From the NCBI GenBank assembly GCA_964392665.1, contig CAYMQB010000002.1, positions 1 through 64,000 on the forward strand: a stretch of 64,000 nucleotides of DNA, read 5' to 3'. This DNA is from CAYMQB01 sp964392665. GTDB taxonomy: Bacteria > Hydrothermota > E44-bin80. Below the pieces are notes generated by a model that searched no databases, was not told the DNA's origin, and worked only from the letters and a program-made list of their open reading frames with translations. Of this stretch, positions 35,101-41,520 are shown one piece after another (position 1 is the stretch's first letter; each line of letters starts with the position of its first letter). Position numbers and translations under genes: made by a program.

Positions 35101-35513
35101 TATGCTTCTGCGGTGTCAACAACACCGGTTTGAACCACAGCAGGACCTGGCAGAGCATTTCCTTTCGAAATTACGGTTACTTCATCAAGATAACCTATCT
35201 CGGTCTTCCCGTAATATTCACTTACCGTCCCTGTCAACTCCACAAAATCTCCCTCTTCTATTCCATGCGTGGTATCCGTATCGTAAATCATAATGCCGTT
35301 CCATGCTCCTTCACCATCCTGTATATAGTACTCTACTGCTGAAAAAACACCCTGCGAAACAGTCGCGATTCCCTGAACGGTAACAACGCTATCAACATAT
35401 GGGGAATTACCGTTCGGGTCAGCGGTATATTGGATGTCGTAAATGGTAAGTGAGAAAAGTGGGTTTGTTACTAACAGAAAAAAGAAAAGACAAAAGAGAA
35501 TTTGTCGACTCAT
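32136..35513 (-). CDS. Large secreted OB-fold repeat protein with FlgD-like sorting domain
   Basis: 1125 residues from ATG 35511-35513, with AAGGAGG just upstream. Signal peptide MSRQILFCLFFFLLVTNPLFS. Three similar double OB-type units: about 20-215 (SVVTVQGIATVSQG, YYIQDGEGAWNG, VELTGTVSEYYGKTEIG), 495-690 (YVKIKGVVTVG, NIQDATGGVTVYG, VKVSGTVYHYYGLTEL) and 815-1020 (VYVSGMVSGPS, FYIQDVTGGINVYSG, VVISGTVTEYNGLTEV). Between them are Ig-like spacers (for example ISIPLECYWSGDSADISLWG). The end is a FlgD-like domain (IYPNPFSPD, LGLKIYDIKGRLV, HYWYGKD, SPGIYIAHL). The OB units resemble those beside bacterial extracellular nucleases (YhcR type), which bind nucleic acid or sugar. No nuclease domain is visible here. 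Its own promoter lies at 35554-35582. Confidence 0.75.
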   Translation of the reverse strand: MSRQILFCLFFFLLVTNPLFSLTIYDIQYTADPNGNSPYVDSVVTVQGIATVSQGVFSAVEYYIQDGEGAWNGIMIYDTDTTHGIEEGDFVELTGTVSEYYGKTEIGYLDEVTVISKGNALPGPAVVQTGVVDTAEAYEGVLVRCSDVVVTDVNAGYGEWLINDSSGDCRINDTAGYSYVPTLYDTILHVMGIVNYSYDDFKIEPRSDGDIIVTLDGTGKAYINPDTVPNGFTLTEEFVIVASVDTLRKLSIAIPYEWQWTGNLSDIVLSGSGNIGAVASISGSGTSADPFIVTVDSVETTEIDSSIIDVDNLVSSDSIATYTFFVMTAGRGGTLKQIPEQPQVSILTSDGQGIISVTPDEVISDSICELGFQLQNGFGVLKSIELKTAHFWKWTGNSQDVLLSGDGFSDAIFSIVKDDSLNVYYIEIDSADVDVSRNGTVTLKNLTAPDSLDFYTYNVRTAGPGGNLLYVSENPEVLVRRSDGTIPIIAVDRNDTEGVPHLLGEYVKIKGVVTVGDEFGGQSNIQDATGGVTVYGISQYFAIADTVKVSGTVYHYYGLTELSPSTFLQFYGRGNEPSPETLTCQQITGDGLAGMEKHEGELVIVKGVTTTSASFPSDDNIIISDNTGNCEVRIKKETELPGAQTPDSVFDIVGIVGQYKYSAPYIGGYQLMPRSFRDIITRGDGSGNVDVNPSFVSTEDTSFIEFIFSSGLDTINRIGISIPLECYWSGDSADISLWGDGFVQASIEKVTGDGVTKPFEIIIKDGSVFADSKGVLTVHNISPLGKIGKWTFPVETSRNVGFLKEIYKSPSVWSVFNIDDVQKVGDDGYSSAMEGDSVYVSGMVSGPSVAFSSEGTNSFYIQDVTGGINVYSGEGREFHLGEMVVISGTVTEYNGLTEVSTYPENITLLSETSTVTPLVLVLNQGIDEELEGKLVRIENGIVTTKTSIAGSGKNFQIYNGRTIIDIRVNDKTGIDLSELKVGKKVNITGIGGQYDSEAPYTSGYQLQPRFPADVEILGEGGNAGAFSMKIYPNPFSPDIGEIATIEVCSPEPNTDKLGLKIYDIKGRLVKKIFSDLPGGSSSHYWYGKDTNSKQISPGIYIAHLELKKAGGKIQSINKPVIVGTP

Positions 35514-35553
35514 AATGCCTCCTTGCATAGAGGTTTATATTTTGCTATGAGTA

Positions 35554-35582
35554 TTTATATCACAACCTTCATACAAGGTCAA
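35554..35582 (-). promoter_or_regulatory. Promoter of the OB-fold surface cluster
   Basis: On the minus strand TTGACC (35577-35582), 17 nt and TATAAA (35554-35559), giving a leader of about 35 nt with AAGGAGG before the ATG at 35513. Confidence 0.6.
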
Positions 35583-35624
35583 GAAAAAAAACAAAAATTC
35601 AATATAGGTGATGAAAGAGTTACA

Positions 35625-35663
35625 AAGAAAGCCCGATTCGCACATTCTGAATCGAGCTTTCTT
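35625..35663 (-). terminator. Terminator-like hairpin after the GyrI-like lipoprotein gene
   Basis: AAGAAAGCCCGATTC (35625-35639) and GAATCGAGCTTTCTT (35649-35663) pair over 15 positions with one mismatch and a 9-nt loop. The T-rich arm CTTTCTT ends the stem on the minus strand. It lies 19 nt past the gene that stops at 35682, so it should separate it from the OB-protein promoter. Confidence 0.65.
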
Positions 35664-35681
35664 GTCGCATTTATTCGGGTG

Positions 35682-36275
35682 CTACTTCCCTTCTTTTTTC
35701 CCTTCTTCAGTCGCTGCTTTCACGGGAACGCAGATTTCCGTCTTCAATTCTTCAGCTTTTACCTTGTCGGGGGCATTGAGATATTTCTCAAATGAAACCC
35801 CACAAGGTTCGTATTTATTCTCAACTATCCAGCTGTAAAGCTTTTTGTAAGTGGGTGCACATTTTTCATAAGGACCAACATACACTGTAGATGCTACCTT
35901 CTGAGCAGGAATCTCTTTGACCTTTAAGTCATCATCTCCTTTGAATTCCCCTACAAACTGACACATCACCTCGTATCGCGTATCTTCAGGCTTAACCTGC
36001 TCAGGATCATCGTAGTATAATCCCATTGGATAATTCCGCATTTTCAAGTTTCTCTTTCCCATCATTGAAAACAACTCGCCCATCGATTTTCCTGTTTCTG
36101 TGTATGGTCCTTTCTTCTCAAGGTAAACGACAATTACTGCTGCATTATCTTTAATATTGATTGCGGGTGTAATCGGTTCCACTTTCTCCACCGGTTTCTG
36201 CTCGCAGCTAATAAACACAAAAACAAGGAGAATTACTGAAATCAGCAGAACTGATTTATGCAAAAAATTAGACAT
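35682..36275 (-). CDS. Lipoprotein with GyrI-like/effector-binding domain
   Basis: 197 residues. A lipobox FVFISC near residue 24 marks a lipoprotein. The body (about 45-185) matches the GyrI-like small-molecule-binding fold: VVYLEKKGPYTETGKSMGELF, YPMGLYYDDPEQ, RYEVMCQFVGEF, KVKEIPAQKVASTVYVGPYEK and YKKLYSWIVENKYEP. In most proteins this fold is an intracellular effector sensor; a membrane-anchored form in the periplasm could scavenge or sense hydrophobic compounds. The C-terminus is a charged KKEGK tail. A terminator-like hairpin follows it. Confidence 0.75.
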   Translation of the reverse strand: MSNFLHKSVLLISVILLVFVFISCEQKPVEKVEPITPAINIKDNAAVIVVYLEKKGPYTETGKSMGELFSMMGKRNLKMRNYPMGLYYDDPEQVKPEDTRYEVMCQFVGEFKGDDDLKVKEIPAQKVASTVYVGPYEKCAPTYKKLYSWIVENKYEPCGVSFEKYLNAPDKVKAEELKTEICVPVKAATEEGKKEGK

Positions 36276-36398
36276 AATACCTCCTTTTGGTTAAAAGAGT
36301 AAAGAAATGTTTAACCACAGAGAAATCCGAGTTCTTTTATAAAATCCCATAAAATCACTCTGTGAATTCTGTGATTTGAGCTTACATAATGATGATTG

Positions 36399-36833
36399 TT
36401 ACTGAGCATACAGAGTGTCTATATCGATTCCAGAAACATTGTTCCCTGAAATCACAATGGAATCAGGAATGGTAAGATGCGTCAGAGAATCTGTATGACC
36501 ATACCAGCCTATAGGATCAGTTCCAAGGTCATAGGAACTATTACCGTTTTCATCCTTTACGGCAGCAACATAGTATGTCCCGTCATTAACCTGTATGATT
36601 GTGTATGTTCCATTCCCCAACGTCACAGAACCATTGCTCAATGGACTGCCTCCTACAATCTCGCTAATATTGTTAACAAGTAAAACAAATGCTCCATCAA
36701 TGGCTTCGCCGTCATTTGTCACGGTTCCCGAAATCGTAATACCGAGTATCTCATCCTTTGCTTTCTCACAGGAACTGACAAGAATTATGACCAGGAAAAG
36801 CACAAGAATTACGGTAAGAATACTTCTGTTCAT
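36399..36833 (-). CDS. Small lipoprotein with CarboxypepD_reg-like domain
   Basis: 144 residues. Lipobox ILVSSC near 22. The rest is one beta-sandwich of the carboxypeptidase regulatory-like type: ITISGTVTNDGEAIDGAFVLL, then GNGTYTIIQVNDGTYYVAAVKDE. Its calcium-like acidic loop reads DENGNSSYDLGTDPIGWYG. No catalytic domain is attached. It probably sits at the inner face of the outer membrane or at the surface; function unknown. Confidence 0.65.
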   Translation of the reverse strand: MNRSILTVILVLFLVIILVSSCEKAKDEILGITISGTVTNDGEAIDGAFVLLVNNISEIVGGSPLSNGSVTLGNGTYTIIQVNDGTYYVAAVKDENGNSSYDLGTDPIGWYGHTDSLTHLTIPDSIVISGNNVSGIDIDTLYAQ

Positions 36834-36856
36834 ATCACCTCCTTTATTTAGATATT

Positions 36857-38401
36857 TTATCTTTCTACTTCCTTTACCACATCTATTATTGTCCCATCTC
36901 TATATTCAATGAGCGCAATGATTCTATCCTTTAATCTTGGTGACTCCGGTATCCCCGTGATCTTTTCAACTTTTTCCTTAAGTTCTTGAATAGAAACTAT
37001 AGGGAGCTCTGAGTCTTTCATCCTGACAATTAAGTCTTCCCTTCGAGGATTTATCGAGATTCCCCTTTCAGTAACGATAGCATCCACTGTCTCTCCAGGC
37101 GCAGTCACAGTCGTTACTTTTTCTTTTATCACAGGAATTCTCTTCCTGTAGGATGGAATAGTTATTAAGCTCAACTTGCTGCCGGCAGCAACATCAGGAT
37201 GACCTCCTATGCCATGAAGCAATAGACCATCGGAATGCGTATTTACATTAACATTGAAATCTACATCAACCTCTGTAGCACCAAGAAAACCCACATCGAG
37301 TCGGTTAACAAGACACCCTTTCGAATGGTAATTTGCATACATCGTCATCGGTGTTTCTACATGTTTTATGTCATTTCTAAAAGACTCGATTACTCCTCTG
37401 TCAAAAACCTGTCCATCATAGAGAGCTTGAAAAAGCCCCTTCTTAAACAAAAGAACGGCATAGGTACTCAATCCTCCGTTAATAAAACTCCCTTTAATAT
37501 TTTCCTTTTCCATCCTTTCACCAAGAATCTTTGTAACTGCAAGTGAAATCCCGCCCGCACCAGTTTGGAATGAAAATCCATTTTTGAGATACCCGCTTTC
37601 CTGTATGAATTGAGCAGCATACTTAGCGATGAGCAATCTTGTCGGACTTCTTGTAATTCTTGTTGTTCCTGAAACAATTTTCTCAGGATCACCAATGGAA
37701 TCTACAACAACGACATAATCTACATTAGTTGCCGGTACTGAATAAGGCGCACAGGGGTAAGAAACCAGATTATCCGTAATGATAACAACTTTATCGGCAA
37801 ACATCGCATCTGCATAACCGTAAGCCATCGGTCCAAAAGCTGAAGCACCATCAACCCCATTTGCATTCCCATAGTCGTCCGCACTCGATGCAGCAAGAAA
37901 TGCAACATCTATATGAAGGTCACCATCCTCAATGGCTCTTGCTCTCCCACCATGAGTTCTTAAGACCGCAACCTTTGGAAGTCCTCCGTAGGAAACGAAT
38001 TCACCAATGGGGCCATTCATACTCCCTTCGATCTTTGTAATTACACCACTCTTAATATGTTCAATCAATGGTTTATGGCATGGAAAAAGGGCAGATGGAG
38101 CAAGAGTCAAATCTCTTAAACCCATTTTTGCAATCTCATCAACCACCATATTAACGACATAGTCCCCATCCCTGAGGTGATGATGAAAAGAGATGGTCAT
38201 TCCATCTTGTAATCCTGATTTCTCTATTGCTTCTCTTAATGAGCGGAGTTTGTTCACTCCCGGTCTGGAAACAGTAATTGGCGGAGAAACCCTTTTTCTT
38301 CCCACTCCATTATCCACAAACACACCTGCAAAGGGTTTGAGTTTTTTACCCTCGATTTCCGTCGGTATCATCCGACCAACTGCATTCTTCACAAATTCCA
38401 T
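36857..38401 (-). CDS. citF: Citrate lyase alpha subunit (citrate CoA-transferase)
   Basis: 514 residues, the usual CitF size. Family motifs throughout: DGMTISFHHHLRDGDYVVNMV, LTLAPSALFPCHKPLIEHI, VLRTHGGRARAIEDGDLHIDVAFLAA, DDYGNANGVDGASAFG, VVVVDSIGDPEKIVSGTTRIT and VDVDFNVNVNTHSDG. The subunit swaps the acetyl group on the lyase acyl carrier for citrate. It follows the CitD-CitE fusion on the same strand with a 186-nt gap filled by a repeat. The accessory ligase CitC and the prosthetic-group enzymes CitG and CitX are not in this window. Confidence 0.92.
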   Translation of the reverse strand: MEFVKNAVGRMIPTEIEGKKLKPFAGVFVDNGVGRKRVSPPITVSRPGVNKLRSLREAIEKSGLQDGMTISFHHHLRDGDYVVNMVVDEIAKMGLRDLTLAPSALFPCHKPLIEHIKSGVITKIEGSMNGPIGEFVSYGGLPKVAVLRTHGGRARAIEDGDLHIDVAFLAASSADDYGNANGVDGASAFGPMAYGYADAMFADKVVIITDNLVSYPCAPYSVPATNVDYVVVVDSIGDPEKIVSGTTRITRSPTRLLIAKYAAQFIQESGYLKNGFSFQTGAGGISLAVTKILGERMEKENIKGSFINGGLSTYAVLLFKKGLFQALYDGQVFDRGVIESFRNDIKHVETPMTMYANYHSKGCLVNRLDVGFLGATEVDVDFNVNVNTHSDGLLLHGIGGHPDVAAGSKLSLITIPSYRKRIPVIKEKVTTVTAPGETVDAIVTERGISINPRREDLIVRMKDSELPIVSIQELKEKVEKITGIPESPRLKDRIIALIEYRDGTIIDVVKEVER

Positions 38402-38466
38402 AATCAGTTCAGTCCGCTCTTTTCTCGTAAATAATCAGTAAACCTTGTTTCATTCTCCTGAAAAGA

Positions 38467-38563
38467 TGTCATTGCGAGTGTTTTTTCATAATTCCTCCGA
38501 AGCAATCTCGATTTTTCGCACTATGAGATTGCCGCACCCGCCTTCGTCGGGCTCGCAATGACA
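38467..38563. repeat. Two head-to-head TTGCGAG-family repeats
   Basis: TGTCATTGCGAG (38467-38478) ... GAAGCAATCTC, then GAGATTGCCGC ... CTCGCAATGACA (ending 38563). The two units are inverted and can form a long cruciform or RNA stem in the gap between citDE and citF. GCAATCTC/GAGATTGC is the inner arm and TGTCATTGCGAG/CTCGCAATGACA the outer arm. Confidence 0.75.
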
Positions 38564-38587
38564 GGCTATACTAAATGTTTGCATCTC

Positions 38588-39778
38588 CTATTCGATTTCC
38601 ATTCTATACTTTTCTGCAAGTTTCAACACTCTCCTTGCTCGCTTCGCAACCGGTGCGTCTATCATCTTTCTTCCAAGTGAAACAACACCACTTCCCTTCT
38701 CTTCTGCATCTTCAAGTGCTTCAAGAACCTTCTTAGCATATTCTATTTCTTCCTCGGTTGGTTCAAATACCTTATGAATATGCTCTATCTGCAACGGATG
38801 TATAACTCCCCTTCCCTCAAACCCGATTGATTTACCAAATTCGGTATCCTTAATAAGTCCCTCGATATCCTCAAAATCAGAAAAAATGGTATCGGATGCC
38901 TGTATACCCGCTGCTTTTGCAGCTAACACGACCTGCTGTTTTGCAAAAAGCAATTCCTTTCCCTCTTTTGATTTCTTAATTCCAATGTCAGCCGTAAAAT
39001 CCTCCGCTCCAAATGCTAACACTGCGTTTCTCCTGCTTGCCTTTGCTATTTTCGGGGCATTTAACACTCCCTCTGCGCTCTCAATCAATGGAAAGATTTT
39101 TATTTGTCCAACCGCACTATTATTTTGTTTTTCTAAGGTTTCAAGTATATTATCGAGTTTCAAAACATCAGCAGCACAGTTAGTCTTTGGAAGCATAATA
39201 CCATTGGGCAGGGCAGGAAGAATTACTCCTAAATCCTCCTCTCCCCCATTTGAAAACGGATTTATTCTTACTATTACTTCCGCTTCTCCAAAATCAAGAA
39301 CCCCGAGAGCATTCCCTATAAGAAATCTCGCATCAATCTTCTCATTTTGACTCACAGCGTCTTCTAAGTCCAGAATAATCACATCTGCTGCAAACAAACC
39401 ACATCCTTCCATAAGGTAAGGATTGTTTCCTGGAATATATAGACGCGTCCTTCTTAAATTATTCTGTTTATTACCGTGTTGCTTCTTTTTGAATCGAAAT
39501 TCTTTTGCATTTGATGAGTCAATCTTATATAATGCCGACTCTATTCTCGACTTTATTACAAAATCAAGTGCGCCATCATCTGTGGCATCAATCTTGCAAG
39601 CGGAAAGACCCAGCGAAGAAAGATATCTCTTTATGTAATTCCTTATGTGGTTTCCAAAAAACCTTTGTACGGAACTTTCCAGATTTACTTCAACCTCTTT
39701 CACACTCGAGGAATTTAGACTTATCTCTATATCAGCTTTTGCTTTTCTTCCGGCTACTACACTCTTTGAAGTTTTCAC
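38588..39778 (-). CDS. citE: CitD-CitE fusion, citrate lyase acyl carrier plus beta subunit
   Basis: 396 residues. The N-terminal part (about 1-95) matches the CitD acyl carrier: AGRKAKADIEIS, VQRFFGNHIRNYIKRYLSSLG, DDGALDFVIKSRIESALYK. The C-terminal part (about 108-390) is CitE, the citryl-CoA lyase TIM barrel: RRTRLYIPGNNPYLMEG, ADVIILDLEDAVSQNEK, VIVRINPF, IFPLIESAEGVLNAP, LAFGAEDFTADIG and GRGVIHPLQIEHIH. In classical CitD a serine in AGTLESSD carries the phosphoribosyl-dephospho-CoA arm; here that stretch is AGRKAKAD, with Lys or Ala instead. The carrier may therefore be structural, with free CoA esters used by CitE/CitF, or the family has another attachment site. The start is GTG 39776-39778, 7 nt after a -10 box, with no ribosome site. 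Confidence 0.85.
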   Translation of the reverse strand: MKTSKSVVAGRKAKADIEISLNSSSVKEVEVNLESSVQRFFGNHIRNYIKRYLSSLGLSACKIDATDDGALDFVIKSRIESALYKIDSSNAKEFRFKKKQHGNKQNNLRRTRLYIPGNNPYLMEGCGLFAADVIILDLEDAVSQNEKIDARFLIGNALGVLDFGEAEVIVRINPFSNGGEEDLGVILPALPNGIMLPKTNCAADVLKLDNILETLEKQNNSAVGQIKIFPLIESAEGVLNAPKIAKASRRNAVLAFGAEDFTADIGIKKSKEGKELLFAKQQVVLAAKAAGIQASDTIFSDFEDIEGLIKDTEFGKSIGFEGRGVIHPLQIEHIHKVFEPTEEEIEYAKKVLEALEDAEEKGSGVVSLGRKMIDAPVAKRARRVLKLAEKYRMEIE

Positions 39779-39785
39779 AGTATAT

Positions 39786-39814
39786 ATCTATTATCATCGA
39801 TTAAGAAATAAGTC
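39786..39814 (-). promoter_or_regulatory. Promoter of citDE
   Basis: On the minus strand TTGACT (39809-39814), 17 nt and TAATAG (39786-39791). The GTG start follows 7 nt later, so a leaderless message is likely. Confidence 0.55.
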
Positions 39815-39837
39815 AAGAAAAAAGTAAATCAGCCACT

Positions 39838-41520
39838 TCAAAATGCTTCACCGATGGCAAAGTGGAAGCATCCTGAGCCCTCAAGGTTTCTTGCGTAATC
39901 GAGTCTGAGAGGACCCAGTGGTGTATACAACCTTATCCCCGAGCCGACACCAGATTTAGGCGAAAACTTACTAATATCAAGAGCTAACTCAAGTGCTCCG
40001 ATATCTAGAAATATAACTCCTGTAAATTTCCAGATGATGGGTAGCCTTATTTCTGAAGAGAAAAGGATATATTCCTCTCCCCCCAGAGGATTATTATGAC
40101 GGTCCTTTGGACCAATAACCCGTTCACCGTATCCTCTCACTGTTGTGGCGCCGCCAAGGAAAAAACGACTGTGAATGGGAACCCTCTCTGTCGGTGAAAA
40201 AGGCTTTGCAAGACCAGCATCAAACCTTAAAACAACAGTAGAATAACCCGCGGGGTAAAATACTCTATATCGAAACTCGTTCCGGATAAAATTACTGGTT
40301 GCTTTCGGGAGAATACCCGAGAATGCTGTATAATTGGATATAAAAGCACCTTTTACGGGTCTTATCGGGTCGTCACGTGTGTCCCTGCTAAAAGCCAAAG
40401 ATAGGGTTCTAAGCCACTCAATACCTTCAACAATAAAGGTATCCGCCTCTACATCGAAGATCCGAATCCGCTCTAAATCATATCGCAAGGATATAGGTCG
40501 GGGTATTACAATAACATAACCACCATAACGTCTTGTTTTGTAACCAATCTCCTTTCGTTGTTCCATTCTCAAGCCGATGCCATTTTCAAACCACCTTCCG
40601 AATGTAATGGGATCTCTGTAATTGATCTCGGCGCTCTGCTCACGGAAGCTCAGCTTACCTATAATCGTTGTTCTTCTGAGAGAGTGCAGGAAATTATTAT
40701 TTCTAAGAGTAACAGTAGTCTTTGGTCCATCAAGTGCAGAATAGCCAATCCTGAGACCCAGATTTATCGGCTCTTTGGATTCCAATCCAAAAATTAATTT
40801 CCTTTTAATATTGGTATTTTCCTCACGAATCCTGATCTTTGAGAATAGGTCAAGCTCATACAATCTCTTTCGTGCCTCTGCGATTTTCTTATTGGTCAAT
40901 AACGTTCCACTTTGTAAACCAATTATCCTTTTTAGTCGACTTTCGTCGACAGGTGGATTTCCCTCCACCGTAACATCTGATATGTAAACCTTCTCACCCT
41001 CTGACACATTAAAAACAATAGATGCTCCATCCAGAATATTAACATCGGCGGTAATCCTTGCATCATGGTAACCGCGCTGGTCATACTGATTAATCAGCCT
41101 CAAATACTCATCTCCCAGAATGAATGGATTGAAAGGTAAACCGACCCTTGTCTTGATTTGCAATTTAAGTTGCTGGGTATCGAAAATGCTATTACCCGTA
41201 AATGAAACCTTTTTCACGAAAGTCCGCTTACCTTCTTCAATCCTTATCCTTATATCGACCAACGCGCTTGAATCTGTATCATATGCCCAAGTTATCGATG
41301 GTTCGAGAAAACCATGAGTCATATAGACAGACTTAAGGGCGTCAATGTCACCATTAAGAATCTCCGGATGAAATCTCGATTTGGTAAAAAAACGAGGAAC
41401 TCTCAAAAGCATCGCCTCTCTGAGTTCCCTCTCTTTTACTAATGAGTCGCCCGTGATGGATACAGAACGAACTGTCAGTGATAACGTCAGAAAAACTGCA
41501 ATTTTTATAACGACTACCAT
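39838..41520 (-). CDS. tamA: TamA/Omp85-family outer-membrane assembly protein
   Basis: 560 residues. A short hydrophobic signal (VVVIKIAVFLTLSLTV), three POTRA-like domains (to about 245; for example VKKVSFTGNSIFDTQQLKLQ and VYISDVTVEGNPPVDESRLKRI), then a 16-strand Omp85 barrel with RFFLGGATTVRGYGE (the VRGY/F loop-6 motif) and LGPLRLDYAR. It ends in FAIGEAF with a terminal phenylalanine. Together with TamB it should insert or export outer-membrane proteins or lipids. It starts 7 nt inside the 3' end of tamB and so is translationally coupled. BamA itself is the alternative; three POTRAs and the tamB neighbour favour TamA. Confidence 0.85.
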   Translation of the reverse strand: MVVVIKIAVFLTLSLTVRSVSITGDSLVKERELREAMLLRVPRFFTKSRFHPEILNGDIDALKSVYMTHGFLEPSITWAYDTDSSALVDIRIRIEEGKRTFVKKVSFTGNSIFDTQQLKLQIKTRVGLPFNPFILGDEYLRLINQYDQRGYHDARITADVNILDGASIVFNVSEGEKVYISDVTVEGNPPVDESRLKRIIGLQSGTLLTNKKIAEARKRLYELDLFSKIRIREENTNIKRKLIFGLESKEPINLGLRIGYSALDGPKTTVTLRNNNFLHSLRRTTIIGKLSFREQSAEINYRDPITFGRWFENGIGLRMEQRKEIGYKTRRYGGYVIVIPRPISLRYDLERIRIFDVEADTFIVEGIEWLRTLSLAFSRDTRDDPIRPVKGAFISNYTAFSGILPKATSNFIRNEFRYRVFYPAGYSTVVLRFDAGLAKPFSPTERVPIHSRFFLGGATTVRGYGERVIGPKDRHNNPLGGEEYILFSSEIRLPIIWKFTGVIFLDIGALELALDISKFSPKSGVGSGIRLYTPLGPLRLDYARNLEGSGCFHFAIGEAF

